A stretch of DNA of 64,000 nt from Streptomyces candidus (GCF_014207445.1 NZ_JACHEM010000007.1:62001-126000); one strand, 5' to 3'. Shown: positions 33,359 to 42,631, numbered from the stretch's first letter. The notes: generated by a model from the letters alone, not told the origin. Numbers and translations are program-made.

Positions 33359-35233
33359 GTGACGATCTTGGAAGGCATACGGGGTCCGCGGGACCTGAAG
33401 GCGCTCAACGAAGCACAGCTCGTCGAACTCGCGGAGGAGATCCGGCAGTTCCTGATTCACGCGGTGGCCAGGACCGGGGGCCACCTCGGCCCCAACCTGG
33501 GCGTGGTGGAGCTGACCGTGGCACTGCACCGCGTCTTCGAGTCACCGGCCGACCGGATCCTGTGGGACACCGGCCATCAGGCGTACGTGCACAAGCTCCT
33601 GACGGGGCGACAGGACTTCTCCAAGCTGCGGAGCAAGGGCGGACTGTCCGGCTACCCCTCGCGCGAGGAGTCCGTGCACGACGTCATCGAGAACAGCCAC
33701 GCCTCGACCGTCCTGGGCTGGGCCGACGGGCTGGCCAAGGCCAACCAGGTGCTCGGGCGGCCCGACCACGTGGTGGCGGTCATCGGGGACGGGGCGCTGA
33801 CCGGCGGCATGGCGTGGGAGGCGCTTAACAACATCGCGGCCGAGGACCGGCCCCTGATCATTGTCGTCAACGACAACGAACGCTCGTACGCCCCCACCAT
33901 CGGCGGACTCGCCGACCACCTCGCGACGCTGCGCACCACGGACGGCTACGAGCGCTTCCTCGCCTGGGGCAAGGAGGTGCTGCAGCGCACCCCGGTCGTC
34001 GGACAGCCGCTGTACGAGTCGCTGCACGGGGCCAAGAAGGGGCTCAAGGACGCCGTCGCGCCGCAGGGCATGTTCGAGGACCTGGGGCTGAAGTACGTCG
34101 GTCCGATCGACGGACACGACGTGGCGGCAGTGGAGTCGGCCCTGCGCCGGGCCAAACGCTTCCACGGCCCCGTACTGGTGCACTGCCTCACCGAGAAGGG
34201 GCGCGGGTACCCGTTCGCCGAGCAGGACGAGGCGGACCGGTTCCACGCGGTGGCGGCGATGGACCCGCTGACCTGCAAGCCCCTTGCCGCGGCCGGCCGT
34301 CCGTCGTGGACGTCGGTGTTCGGGGACGAGATGGTGAGGATCGGGGCGGACCGGCCGGACGTGGTGGCACTGACCGCGGCGATGCTGCACCCGGTGGGAC
34401 TGACCGCGTTCGCCGAGGCGTACCCCGACCGGGTGTGGGACGTCGGGATCGCCGAGCAGCACGGTGCGGTGTCGGCGGCGGGGCTGGCGACCGGCGGACT
34501 GCACCCGGTGTTCGCCGTGTACGCGACGTTCCTCAACCGTGCCTTCGACCAGGTGCTGATGGATGTCGCCCTGCACCGGTGCGGCGTGACCTTCGTACTG
34601 GACAGGGCTGGCGTGACCGGCTCCGACGGACCTTCGCACAACGGCATGTGGGACATGTCGATCCTTCAGGTCGTGCCGGGGCTGCGGATCGCCGCACCGC
34701 GCGACGCCGTACAACTGCGGGCGCAGCTGCGGGAGGCCGTCGCGGTGGACGACGCGCCGACCGTGGTGCGGTTCCCGAAGGAATCGGTGGGCCCCGAGTA
34801 CCCGGCGCTGGAGCGCGTGGGCGGCCTGGACGTGCTGCACCGGGACGACGGCTCCGAGGTGCTGATCGTGTCCGTGGGGGCGCTCGCCGGAGTGTGCCTG
34901 GCGACCGTGGAGCTGCTCCGGGAGCGGGGCGTGCGGTGCACGGTCGTCGACCCGCGCTGGGTGAAGCCCGTGGACCCGGCCCTGCCGCCGCTCGCCGCCC
35001 TGCACTCGCTGGTCGCGGTCGTCGAGGACAACTCGCGGGCGGGCGGCGTCGGTTCGGCGGTGGGCCGGGCACTGCGGGACGCTTCCTGCGACGTACCCCT
35101 GCGGACGTTCGGGATCCCCGCCCGGTTCCTCGCGCACGCCAGGCGGAGCGAGGCGCTGGCCGACATCGGTCTCACCCCCGTCGAGATCGCCGGACGGATC
35201 AGTGCGGCGCTCACGCAGGCCGGACCGAAGTGA
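33359..35233 (+). CDS. dxs: 1-Deoxy-D-xylulose-5-phosphate synthase
   Basis: Thiamine-diphosphate enzyme of 624 residues that condenses pyruvate and glyceraldehyde 3-phosphate at the entry of the MEP isoprenoid pathway. Conserved parts include [15 protein letters not shown], the ThDP-binding [16 protein letters not shown] and the C-terminal transketolase domain with [20 protein letters not shown] 33359 is preceded by GAGAGGGGCC. Its location inside the hopanoid operon suggests a dedicated copy that raises precursor supply when hopanoids are made. Another dxs elsewhere in the genome is likely but not visible. Confidence 0.96.
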   Translation: MTILEGIRGPRDLKALNEAQLVELAEEIRQFLIHAVARTGGHLGPNLGVVELTVALHRVFESPADRILWDTGHQAYVHKLLTGRQDFSKLRSKGGLSGYPSREESVHDVIENSHASTVLGWADGLAKANQVLGRPDHVVAVIGDGALTGGMAWEALNNIAAEDRPLIIVVNDNERSYAPTIGGLADHLATLRTTDGYERFLAWGKEVLQRTPVVGQPLYESLHGAKKGLKDAVAPQGMFEDLGLKYVGPIDGHDVAAVESALRRAKRFHGPVLVHCLTEKGRGYPFAEQDEADRFHAVAAMDPLTCKPLAAAGRPSWTSVFGDEMVRIGADRPDVVALTAAMLHPVGLTAFAEAYPDRVWDVGIAEQHGAVSAAGLATGGLHPVFAVYATFLNRAFDQVLMDVALHRCGVTFVLDRAGVTGSDGPSHNGMWDMSILQVVPGLRIAAPRDAVQLRAQLREAVAVDDAPTVVRFPKESVGPEYPALERVGGLDVLHRDDGSEVLIVSVGALAGVCLATVELLRERGVRCTVVDPRWVKPVDPALPPLAALHSLVAVVEDNSRAGGVGSAVGRALRDASCDVPLRTFGIPARFLAHARRSEALADIGLTPVEIAGRISAALTQAGPK

Positions 35234-35258
35234 GCCAGTCGAAGAGGAGAGTTGAGGA

Positions 35259-36686
35259 ATGACCGAAGACGCGCCCGAGAACGGGGAAGAGGCCCGGGAG
35301 GCAGCGAAGGGCTTCGACCTGGCGGGACTGCTCGCCGCCCGGGGCGGAGAGCGCTACGAGCTGCATGCGCGGCATCTCAACCACCAGCTGCCGCGCATGC
35401 TGCACACCATCGGCTTCGACCGGGTCTACGAGCGGGCCGAGGGCGCGTACTTCTGGGACGCCGACGGCAACGACTACCTCGACATGCTCGCCGGCTTCGG
35501 GGTCATGGGCATCGGACGCCACCACCCCGTCGTCCGCAAGGCCCTGCACGACGTGCTCGACGCGTCGCTCGCCGACCTGACCCGCTTCGACTGCCAGCCG
35601 TTGCCCGGCCTCCTCGCCGAGAAGCTGCTCGCCCACAGTCCGCACCTGGACCGGGTGTTCTTCGGCAACAGCGGTACGGAAGCGGTGGAGACCGCGCTCA
35701 AGTTCGCCCGGTACGCGACCGGCAGGCCCCGGATCCTCTACTGCACGCACGCCTTTCACGGCCTGACCACCGGCTCCCTCTCGGTCAACGGCGAAAGCGG
35801 TTTCCGGGACGGCTTCGCACCGCTGCTGCCGGACACCGCGATCCCGATGGGCGACCTCGCCGCACTGGAACGGGAGCTGAAACGCGGCGACGTCGCCGGC
35901 TTCGTCGTCGAGCCGATCCAGGGCAAGGGTGTGCACGAGTCGCCGCCCGGCTTCCTGCGAGCCGCCCAGGAACTGCTGCACCGGCACAAGGCGCTCCTGA
36001 TCGCCGACGAGGTGCAGACCGGCCTCGGGCGCACCGGCGACTTCTACGCGTACCAGCACGAGGACGGCGTGGAGCCGGACCTGGTGTGCGTCGCGAAGGC
36101 GCTCTCCGGCGGGTACGTGCCGGTCGGGGCGACGCTGGGCAAGGACTGGATCTTCAAGAAGGTGTACTCGTCGATGGACCGGGTGCTCGTCCACTCGGCC
36201 AGCTTCGGCTCCAACGCCCAGGCCATGGCGGCGGGACTCGCGGTGCTGTCGGTGATGGAGGACGAGGAGATCGTCGCTCGCGCCCGCCGCGTCGGGGACC
36301 TGCTCAAGGCGCGGCTGACGGAGCTCATCGGCCGGTACGAGCTGCTGCACGACGTGCGCGGGCGCGGGCTGATGATCGGCATCGAGTTCGGCCGCCCGCA
36401 GTCGTTGAAGCTGCGCAGCCGGTGGACCGTGCTCCAGGCCGCCCGCAAGGGGCTCTTCGCGCAGATGGTCGTCGTACCGCTGCTCCAGAAGCACCGGATC
36501 CTCACCCAGGTGTCCGGCGACCACCTCGAAGTGATCAAGCTGATCCCGCCGCTGACCGTGGGGGAGAAGGAGGTCGACCGGTTCGTCGCGGCGTTCACCG
36601 CCGTGATGGACGAGGCGCACAGCGGCGGCGGGCTGATGTGGGACTTCGGCAGGACACTGGTGAAACAGGCCGTCGCCAACCGCTGA
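35259..36686 (+). CDS. hpnO: Class III aminotransferase HpnO (aminobacteriohopanetriol-forming)
   Basis: PLP enzyme of 475 residues of the ornithine/acetylornithine aminotransferase class. It is expected to aminate the oxidised ribosylhopane side chain to aminobacteriohopanetriol. Visible motifs are GNSGTEAVETALK (PLP phosphate), DEVQTGLGRTG (the Asp that holds the pyridine nitrogen) and CVAKALSGGYVPVG with the Schiff-base Lys. The N-terminal extension of about 30 residues is acidic and poorly conserved. GAGGAG lies upstream of ATG 35259 and dxs ends 25 bp before. It is the last biosynthetic gene of the operon. Confidence 0.92.
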   Translation: MTEDAPENGEEAREAAKGFDLAGLLAARGGERYELHARHLNHQLPRMLHTIGFDRVYERAEGAYFWDADGNDYLDMLAGFGVMGIGRHHPVVRKALHDVLDASLADLTRFDCQPLPGLLAEKLLAHSPHLDRVFFGNSGTEAVETALKFARYATGRPRILYCTHAFHGLTTGSLSVNGESGFRDGFAPLLPDTAIPMGDLAALERELKRGDVAGFVVEPIQGKGVHESPPGFLRAAQELLHRHKALLIADEVQTGLGRTGDFYAYQHEDGVEPDLVCVAKALSGGYVPVGATLGKDWIFKKVYSSMDRVLVHSASFGSNAQAMAAGLAVLSVMEDEEIVARARRVGDLLKARLTELIGRYELLHDVRGRGLMIGIEFGRPQSLKLRSRWTVLQAARKGLFAQMVVVPLLQKHRILTQVSGDHLEVIKLIPPLTVGEKEVDRFVAAFTAVMDEAHSGGGLMWDFGRTLVKQAVANR

Positions 36687-36710
36687 CCGGACCGGACCAC
36701 GCGGGCGCGG

Positions 36711-36747
36711 GTTTGCCTCTAGGGCAAACTATTTGCCACGGAGGCAA
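36711..36747. promoter_or_regulatory. Two tandem operators upstream of the XRE-cupin gene
   Basis: Two dyads with the same core lie side by side: GTTTGCC-N5-GGCAAAC (36711-36729) and TTGCC-N5-GGCAA (36733-36747). Their centres are 20 bp apart, two helical turns, so two dimers would bind the same face. They end 21 bp before the regulator's ATG and probably mediate autoregulation. Confidence 0.7.
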
Positions 36748-36768
36748 TCGGTCTGGCTCACTGGGAGC

Positions 36769-37377
36769 ATGACGCCACGGCCCGAGGAGAGCACCGGGGA
36801 CTCCGCCGAGTTGCCCGCAGTCGCCCCCCATCTGCGCGAACTCCGACGCCGCAGCGGACTGACCCTGGAGGCCGCGGCCCGCCGCGCCGGGCTCTCGCCC
36901 GCGCACCTGTCCCGCCTGGAGACGGGACTGCGCCAGCCCTCGCTGCCGATGCTGCTCGCGCTGGCACGCATCTACGGTACGACCGTCTCCGAACTTCTGG
37001 GCGAGACCACCGGCGGCCGGGACGCCGTACTGCGCGCCGGTGACATGGCCGCCCGCGAGGCCGACGGCTGGACGTACCGGCAGGCGGGCGGTTCCGGACG
37101 CGCCATGCAGGCACTCCGTGTGCACGTCCCCCACGCGGCGCAGCGGGATCTCGTCCGGGTGCACCCCGGCGAGGAGTGGCTGTACGTACTGGAGGGGCGC
37201 CTGCGGCTGGCGCTCGGCGACACCGTGCACCTGCTGGACGCGGGCGACAGCGCCCACTTCGACTCGCTCACCCCGCACCGGATCACGTCCGTGACACCCG
37301 GCGGGGCGGAGCTGCTTTTCGTCCACACGCTGATGCAGAGCACCGTCGCCGGTCTCTGCCTGCCCCAGGAGTCATGA
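36769..37377 (+). CDS. XRE-family regulator with C-terminal cupin domain
   Basis: DNA-binding protein of 202 residues. The helix-turn-helix (about 20-75) has LTLEAAARRAGLSPAHLSRLETG. The cupin domain (about 110-190) includes HPGEEWLYVLEGRLRLALGD and presumably senses a small ligand. The ATG at 36769 was chosen because the two tandem dyads lie directly upstream; an earlier in-frame start would place them inside the coding region. It follows hpnO by 82 bp and is paired with a small membrane peptide gene, an arrangement conserved at the end of Streptomyces hopanoid operons as I recall. Targets beyond its own promoter are unknown. Confidence 0.9.
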   Translation: MTPRPEESTGDSAELPAVAPHLRELRRRSGLTLEAAARRAGLSPAHLSRLETGLRQPSLPMLLALARIYGTTVSELLGETTGGRDAVLRAGDMAAREADGWTYRQAGGSGRAMQALRVHVPHAAQRDLVRVHPGEEWLYVLEGRLRLALGDTVHLLDAGDSAHFDSLTPHRITSVTPGGAELLFVHTLMQSTVAGLCLPQES

Positions 37378-37378
37378 G

Positions 37379-37636
37379 ATGGCGGAACTCACCGAATCCC
37401 AGAACGCCGCGATGGCCGCGATCGCCAGGGCCGCCGACGAGATGGCCCGGGAGGGCGGGCCGGACAGCCGGAAGGCGGACTGGAACGACGGTGCGGGCAG
37501 CTCCTCCGGCGTGCTCGGTTTTGTGGAGGACAAGGCTCCGCGCGGCCTCGTCCTCCGGGTCTTCCTGTACGTCGCCGTGGGGCACGTCTTCGCGGCCTTC
37601 ATCTACCTGCTGTTCACCCTCGGCGGCGAGGGCTGA
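37379..37636 (+). CDS. Small membrane protein, DUF6126-like
   Basis: Protein of 85 residues. The N-terminal 50 residues are polar and Ala/Glu/Asp-rich. A conserved-looking EDKAPRGLVLRVFLYVAVGH leads into a single membrane helix that ends six residues from the C-terminus. This fits DUF6126, a family of small Streptomyces proteins next to XRE-cupin regulators. It starts one base after the regulator stop, so the two are co-translated. It could anchor or modulate the regulator or an envelope process; no function is established. Confidence 0.82.
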   Translation: MAELTESQNAAMAAIARAADEMAREGGPDSRKADWNDGAGSSSGVLGFVEDKAPRGLVLRVFLYVAVGHVFAAFIYLLFTLGGEG

Positions 37637-37684
37637 CCACCGTGCGGGCGTCGGCGCGCCCCACCGCTCCCGTACGGCGCGGTC

Positions 37685-38494
37685 CTAGACGGTGAGGCGC
37701 TCGCGCAGCGCCTCACGCGTCCGGGGGGAGAGCTTCAGGCCCTGCGTCAGGTACGTCTCCGTGTCGCCCCAGGTCTCCTCGATCGTGGAGAACGCCGCGC
37801 CGAGGTACTCCACGCGGGCGTCGAAGAGCGGCGCGAGCAGGCTCAGCACCTCGGCGTTCATCGCGTCGGGGGAGTCGCTGCTGCGCTGCACCCGGTACCG
37901 GCGGTGCGGGTCGTTCGACTTGACGTAGTCCGCCTCGACGGCCTCGCGCTCGACGCCCACCGCGAGCAGCGTCACCGCGACCGACAGCCCCGCCCGGTCC
38001 TTGCCCGCCGCGCAGTGCATCAGTGCGGGCACGCTGTCCTCGGCCAGTGCGTGCAGCACCCGGCTGTGCTCTGCCGTGCGGTCCTTGATGATGCGGCGGT
38101 ACGCCTCCGTCATGCGGGCGGCGGCCTTGCCGTCGTCGAGGATCTCCCGCAGCTGCTCCATGCCCCCGTCGCGCACCATCCGCCAGAACTCCGCCCCGTC
38201 CGCCGGGTCGCTCAGCGGGATGTTGATGTTGCGCACGCCCGTGAGCTCGACGTCCGGCCCCTCCATCTTCTGGTCCGCCTTGTTGCGGAAGTCGAAGACG
38301 GTGTGCAGGCCGAGGGAATTGAGGAAGGCCGTGTCCGCCGCGGTGGCGTGCGCGAGGTGCCCGCTACGGAAGAGCCGTCCGTACCGCACCGTGCGTCCGT
38401 CGGCGGTCGGCAGCCCGCCCACGTCGCGGAAGTTCCGTACACCGGTCAGGTCGGGCTCGGCCGACGACGGGACCTGTGGCACTTGCTGCGTCAC
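37685..38494 (-). CDS. Tyrosine-protein phosphatase (DSP/Y-phosphatase3 type)
   Basis: Cytosolic phosphatase of 269 residues. The catalytic loop CAAGKDRAG (Cys-x5-Arg) lies near residue 155, in HCAAGKDRAGLSVAV. The N-terminal NFRDVGGLPTADGRTVRYGRLFRSG is the typical entry motif of this bacterial Tyr/lipid-phosphatase family, related to MptpB. GTG 38494 is preceded by GAGGAG on the minus strand. The long upstream region is shared with the riboswitch-controlled peptidase, which is transcribed away. Substrates could be phosphotyrosine proteins or phosphoinositides. Confidence 0.9.
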   Translation of the reverse strand: MTQQVPQVPSSAEPDLTGVRNFRDVGGLPTADGRTVRYGRLFRSGHLAHATAADTAFLNSLGLHTVFDFRNKADQKMEGPDVELTGVRNINIPLSDPADGAEFWRMVRDGGMEQLREILDDGKAAARMTEAYRRIIKDRTAEHSRVLHALAEDSVPALMHCAAGKDRAGLSVAVTLLAVGVEREAVEADYVKSNDPHRRYRVQRSSDSPDAMNAEVLSLLAPLFDARVEYLGAAFSTIEETWGDTETYLTQGLKLSPRTREALRERLTV

Positions 38495-38850
38495 GAGCGA
38501 CTCCTCAAAGGTCGTTCGCCGGCGCGACGTGGCCGACGAGGGGCGCGTTCCGAAGATACGACATGCGTACGGCACCGATGCCTCAGGCAACCGATCTGCA
38601 GCCTATTGGGGAATATGGGGGTGTTTGACGTTTATGGGTGATTCTGTGCAGGAGTCGAGTGAGCAGGATCATAGAAGCGCTGTGCCGGGAGGTGGCGGGG
38701 CGTCAAAAGGCAGGCCAGAGAAGGGAAGTGGCCGACGGGGCGGAGCGGGAGCAGCGTGAAAATCATGAAGAAGGGGTGCTGACGGCGGGGAGAAGACGGG
38801 GACGGCTTGTTCCGGCGGTCTTCACTCGCCTACGGTCACCGTCAATCCGG
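38495..38850. other. Divergent intergenic region, promoters only
   Basis: About 355 bp between the phosphatase start and the riboswitch. A locally AT-richer stretch at 38600-38645 contains TTGACG (38625-38630) and may hold the promoter for the riboswitch transcript. Short frames exist but have neither good sites nor family-like composition. I see no gene. Confidence 0.5.
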
Positions 38851-39045
38851 GTGGACCGCCGAGTCCTGCCACCACCCGGGTAACCGCACCCATCTTTCTT
38901 CGTGTGGCAGGAGCGGGGGACCCAGGTAGTACGCCGGCGCCGGAGGACGAGAGTCCGCCGGACCGGCTAGGGGTTAAGCCGCGCTCGACAAGAGCGCGGC
39001 CGGGCATCTCCAGCCCGAACCCGACAGCTCACCCCGTAGGCGCCG
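38851..39045 (+). ncRNA. Cyclic di-AMP riboswitch (ydaO/yuaA type)
   Basis: The RNA matches the conserved plan of actinobacterial ydaO riboswitches. The closing helix pairs TCCTGCCAC (38864-38872) with GTGGCAGGA (38904-38912), followed by GCGGGGGACCCAGGT. Next come GGCTAGGGGTTAAGCCG (38965-38981) and the 3' block AGCCCGAACCCGACAGCTCAC (first 20 bases at 39012-39031). It ends 15 bp before the ATG of a LysM-M23 peptidase, a known class of target in Streptomyces. Binding of c-di-AMP would be expected to switch the gene off by transcription or translation control. Confidence 0.88.
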
Positions 39046-39060
39046 GAGAGGAAAATCGTC

Positions 39061-40098
39061 ATGCCTGCAAAGGGTAAGCACCGCCGCCCGAAGTCCAGTT
39101 CGTCCCTCACCCGCGGCTTCGTCGCCGCCGGCACGGGTGGTGCGGCACTGGCACTCCCGCTGATCGGCGCCACGGGCGCGCACGCCGCCGACAAGGCCGC
39201 GGCGCCGGTGGCCGAGGCCCCCGTGCTCAAGTCGTCGAAGGCTCCGGCGGCGATAGTGCCGCAGCAGCGGACGGCGGAGCAGGCGGCGACCCCGAAGACC
39301 GACACCGTCCGCACGTACTCCGTCGTGCAGGGCGACCACCTGTCGAAGATCGCCGCCGAGAAGAAGGTGCGCGGTGGCTGGCAGAAGCTCTACTCCGACA
39401 ACCGGTCGGTCGTCGGCGAGGACCCCTCGCTGATCCTCCCGGGCATGAAGCTGTCGATCGGCGCGAAGGCGCCGGGCGGCTCGCCCGCACCCGCCGCGGC
39501 CCCGGCCGAGAAGAAGGCCGCGCCCACCGAGCGCAAGGCCGAGCGCACCACGGAGCGCAAGGCCGAGCGCTCCGCTGAGCGCAAGGCCGCGAAGGCCGAG
39601 AAGCGCACCGAGCAGAGCCGTGAGCGCACCGAGCAGCGTGCGGCGAAGAGCGAGCGGCGCACCGAGCGCCAGTCGCAGAACACCGGCTCCCGCTCCGGCT
39701 TCAGCGCGCCGGTCCCCTCCGGCGTCTCCACCCCGTACCGCGCCTCCGGCGGCAGCTGGTCCAGCGGTTACCACACCGGCGTCGACTTCCGGGCGTCCTC
39801 CGGCACCTCGGTCAAGGCCGTCAGCGCGGGCACCGTCGTCTCCGCCGGCTGGGGCGGCTCGTACGGCAACGAGGTCGTCATCCGGCACAACGACGGCCGC
39901 TTCTCGCAGTACGCGCACCTCTCCGCGCTGAACGTCCGCTCGGGCCAGAGCGTCTCCGGCGGCCAGCAGATCGGCTACTCCGGCTCCACCGGCAACTCCA
40001 CCGGCCCGCACCTGCACTTCGAGATCCGCACCGGCCCGGGTTACGGCTCCGACATCGATCCCCTGGCCTACCTGCGCAGCAACGGCGTCTCCATCTAG
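39061..40098 (+). CDS. Secreted LysM and M23 peptidoglycan endopeptidase
   Basis: Exported protein of 345 residues. The signal peptide covers about 1-42, with cleavage expected after GAHA. A LysM domain (about 85-132, TYSVVQGDHLSKIA) binds peptidoglycan. A highly charged linker (about 150-205) consists of ERKAER and EKRTEQ repeats. The M23 peptidase domain (about 215-340) has the zinc ligands in HTGVDF and HLHFE. It cleaves peptide crosslinks in peptidoglycan, probably during germination or growth. Control by the upstream c-di-AMP riboswitch ties wall remodelling to this second messenger. Confidence 0.95.
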   Translation: MPAKGKHRRPKSSSSLTRGFVAAGTGGAALALPLIGATGAHAADKAAAPVAEAPVLKSSKAPAAIVPQQRTAEQAATPKTDTVRTYSVVQGDHLSKIAAEKKVRGGWQKLYSDNRSVVGEDPSLILPGMKLSIGAKAPGGSPAPAAAPAEKKAAPTERKAERTTERKAERSAERKAAKAEKRTEQSRERTEQRAAKSERRTERQSQNTGSRSGFSAPVPSGVSTPYRASGGSWSSGYHTGVDFRASSGTSVKAVSAGTVVSAGWGGSYGNEVVIRHNDGRFSQYAHLSALNVRSGQSVSGGQQIGYSGSTGNSTGPHLHFEIRTGPGYGSDIDPLAYLRSNGVSI

Positions 40099-40131
40099 TA
40101 CCACCCGGACGGCCCCGTCCCCGCTCGGCCC

Positions 40132-40161
40132 CGCCCCCGTACCGCCCCCGGTACGGGGGCG
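40132..40161 (+). terminator. Terminator after the M23 peptidase
   Basis: An 11 to 12-bp stem, GCCCCCGTACC with its exact complement GGTACGGGGGC, encloses a 6-base loop. It starts 33 bp after the stop codon. Confidence 0.78.
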
Positions 40162-40286
40162 AGGCACGTCCGCCGCCGCCCCCTGTATTCCGGGTTGAAC
40201 GAAACTTGACCGATGGCATATCTCACCCACCGTCACCCTTCCCTACGGTGGCGTAGGTCACTTGCGACGGTGAAGGATGTGTCAAC

Positions 40287-41078
40287 GTGGCAGACGATTC
40301 GAGATCATTCAAAGCAGGCACCATCGGGTCGTACGCGGCGATCGGGGACAGCTTCACCGAAGGCGTGGGTGATCCCGGCCCCGGCGGCGCGTTCATCGGC
40401 TGGGCCGACCGGCTCGCCGTCCTCCTGGACGACCGGGTACCCGAACACACCTTCCGCTACGCGAATCTGGCGGTCAGAGGCAAGCTCCTCGACCAGATCG
40501 TCGCGGACCAGGTCCCACGGGCCAAGGAGCTCGCGCCCGACCTGGTCAGCTTCTGTGCGGGCGGCAACGACATCATCCGCCCGGGCAGCGACCCCGACGA
40601 CGTGGCCGAGCGGTTCGAGAAGGCCGTCGCCGAGCTGACGTCGGCGGTCGGCACCGTGCTGGTGACCACCGGCTTCGACACCCGCGGTGTACCCGTACTG
40701 CGCCACATGCGCGGCAAGGTCGCCACCTACTCGGCACACGTACGGGCCATCGCGGACCGCTACGGCTGTCCGGTCCTGGACCTGTGGTCGCTGAAGTCCG
40801 TGCAGGACCGGCGTGCCTGGGACCCCGACCGGCTGCACCTCTCGCCCGAGGGACACACCCGGGTCGCCCTGCGGGCCGGCCAGGTCCTCGGCCTGGAGAT
40901 CCCCGCGGACCCCGACCAGCCGTGGCCGCCGCAGCCCCTTCGCGGCACGCTCGAAGCGCGCCGCGACAACATCCAGTGGGCGCGCGAGCACCTCGTGCCG
41001 TGGATCGGTCGGCGACTGCGCGGCGAGAGCTCCGGCGACCACGTGGAGGCCAAGCGACCGGACCTGCTGCCGCTCTGA
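40287..41078 (+). CDS. SGNH/GDSL-family hydrolase
   Basis: Esterase-like enzyme of 263 residues without a signal peptide. The four SGNH blocks are visible: GDSFTEG with the catalytic Ser (about 21-27), a Gly in block II, CAGGNDII with Asn (about 90-97), and DPDRLHLSPEGH with Asp and His (about 184-195). Substrates in this family range from lipids to acylated sugars. GTG 40287 has AAGGATG upstream. The region before it is AT-richer and contains TTGACC at 40206, which could be a -35 element. The C-terminal 45 residues are charged and lie outside the fold. Confidence 0.88.
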   Translation: MADDSRSFKAGTIGSYAAIGDSFTEGVGDPGPGGAFIGWADRLAVLLDDRVPEHTFRYANLAVRGKLLDQIVADQVPRAKELAPDLVSFCAGGNDIIRPGSDPDDVAERFEKAVAELTSAVGTVLVTTGFDTRGVPVLRHMRGKVATYSAHVRAIADRYGCPVLDLWSLKSVQDRRAWDPDRLHLSPEGHTRVALRAGQVLGLEIPADPDQPWPPQPLRGTLEARRDNIQWAREHLVPWIGRRLRGESSGDHVEAKRPDLLPL

Positions 41079-41142
41079 GGTCCGGCCGCCGCAGAAGCAG
41101 CCTCAAGGGGAGCGGCGCCCCGCGGACCGGGCCTGCGGAGGC

Positions 41143-42084
41143 TCAGGCGGCACCGGAAGGTTCGGCCGTCAGGGCATCCGGGCCGATGAGGGACGAATTG
41201 CCCGCGACGGTGCAGGCGTACGCCCCGGCCAGCGCGCCCATTCCGGCACACGCCTCCAGGTCCCGGCCGGCGAGACGTCCGTACAGGAACCCGGAGACGT
41301 ACGCGTCGCCCGCACCGTTGGAGTCCACGACCGGGGCGGGCGGGAGCGTGGCCGGGACGTGCCGCGGAGTGCTGCCGCCGTCACGGGTCAGCAGGTACGA
41401 ACCCCCCGCGCCCGCCGTCGCGACCACCGCCCGGGCCCTGCCCTCACGCAGGATCTCCCGCATCACCGCACCGATCCGCTCACCCGCGCCCGCGGCGCTC
41501 AGAAAGACCAGGTCCGCGCTGAGCGCGAAGGCGCGGTGGTGATCCGCGATCCCGTCCCAGTCGTGCAGGTCGGTGGAGAGCGGCACGCCGGACCCGACCA
41601 GGTCCTCCAGCAGATGACGGGCGAAACCCATGATCGTCACGTGGACGTGCCGGGCCCGGAGCACGTGCGGTGCGTAGAAGTCGCGCGGCATCCGCAGCCC
41701 TTCGGGGTCCCTGGCGTCGTAGAACGACATCCGGCGGCCCGCCGGATCCACCAGGTTCACGGCCCGGCGGGTGCCCGCGGGCGAGATCATCGGCTCGAAA
41801 TCGACACCGCCCTTGGCCATCCGCTCCCGGACCTGGCCGCCGATCCAGTCGTCGCCGATCACGTCGAGGAACTTCACGTCCAGCCCCAGCGCCTGACAGC
41901 CGAGCGCCACGTTGCCGCCCGTGTGCCCCGGCCATTCACTGATGGGGGAGACCCCCACGGAGTCGGCGAGCGGGACCGGCAACGCGTCCACGCGTACGAC
42001 CGTGTCGACTCCGCTCCCGCCGATCACCAGGACGTCGTACCCGCTGTCCCCGCCCGGACCGTTCTGCTGCCCCTGCTGCGACAC
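41143..42084 (-). CDS. PfkB-family carbohydrate kinase
   Basis: Sugar or nucleoside kinase of 313 residues with the ribokinase fold. The first PfkB signature is the GHTGGNVALGCQALG region (about 48-63) and the second, with the catalytic Asp, is DSNGAGDAYVSGFLYG (about 256-271). GTG 42084 has GGGGAG upstream on the minus strand; the open frame extends further but with Pro/Arg-rich sequence. It stands alone, convergent with the SGNH hydrolase. The substrate, perhaps ribose, adenosine or fructose, cannot be determined. Confidence 0.88.
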   Translation of the reverse strand: MSQQGQQNGPGGDSGYDVLVIGGSGVDTVVRVDALPVPLADSVGVSPISEWPGHTGGNVALGCQALGLDVKFLDVIGDDWIGGQVRERMAKGGVDFEPMISPAGTRRAVNLVDPAGRRMSFYDARDPEGLRMPRDFYAPHVLRARHVHVTIMGFARHLLEDLVGSGVPLSTDLHDWDGIADHHRAFALSADLVFLSAAGAGERIGAVMREILREGRARAVVATAGAGGSYLLTRDGGSTPRHVPATLPPAPVVDSNGAGDAYVSGFLYGRLAGRDLEACAGMGALAGAYACTVAGNSSLIGPDALTAEPSGAA

Positions 42085-42239
42085 CGCGCTCCCCTTCCCG
42101 TGCCAAACGGAACCGACCGACGCCCCAGTATGGCGGGTCGGCGACGGCGCCGTGCCCGGACCCGCAGCCCCGTCGCAAGGGGGCCCGACAGGTGAATTCC
42201 GACCCCTCGCCGGAGTGGCGCGCACCGGGCGTGCGCCGG
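42085..42239. other. Upstream region of the kinase, no intact gene
   Basis: The stretch should hold the promoter of the minus-strand kinase. No small gene or clear repeat is visible. It leads into the decayed SIMPL-domain sequence. Confidence 0.5.
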
Positions 42240-42458
42240 GGCAGGCCGGACAGAACCTCTCCGTCCGGGTCCGCGACCTCCCGCACACCGGCGCCGTCAT
42301 CCAGGCCGCCTCGGACGCGGCGGGCGACGCGGGCCGCTTCGGCGGCGTGAGCTTCGACGTCGCCGACGCCGCCCCGCTGCGCGCCGCCGCCCGCGTCCGT
42401 CGCCCCCGGCCAGGTCAAGGACGAGGTCAGCGTGACCGCGGTGTACGAACTCGACTGA
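42240..42458 (+). pseudogene. Remnant of a SIMPL-domain (DUF541) gene
   Basis: Translated in frame from about 42240, the sequence reads NLSVRVRDLPHTGAVIQAA and then DAAGDAGRFGGVSFDVADAAPLR. This matches the middle of SIMPL-domain proteins, which have a conserved V(R/T)(V/L)RDL...G.V...A...GVSF pattern. Immediately after, in another frame, comes VAPGQVKDEVSVTAVYELD and a stop (42456-42458), the typical C-terminus. The N-terminal part, a start codon and roughly 70 residues of the middle are missing and the frame is shifted. A weak 8-bp hairpin at 42461-42490 may be the old terminator. Confidence 0.68.
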
Positions 42459-42631
42459 TCCCTCCCGCGTCGACGCGCCTCGGCGGGAGGGCGGTCCGGG
42501 CATACGACGGCCCCCGTGACCGTTCTCCCCCGGAGAATGCCCCCTGCTGTGCGGCTGTCCGTCACGGACCCGTTCCCCGGCCGTCGCGCGAGGGTGCACA
42601 TAATGGAGTGAAGTCGACCCTTGGAGGTGCC

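Noticed and set aside
38638..38883. Short plus-strand frame before the riboswitch
   Set aside because: It has no ribosome binding site and runs into the conserved 5' part of the riboswitch. Composition is not gene-like.
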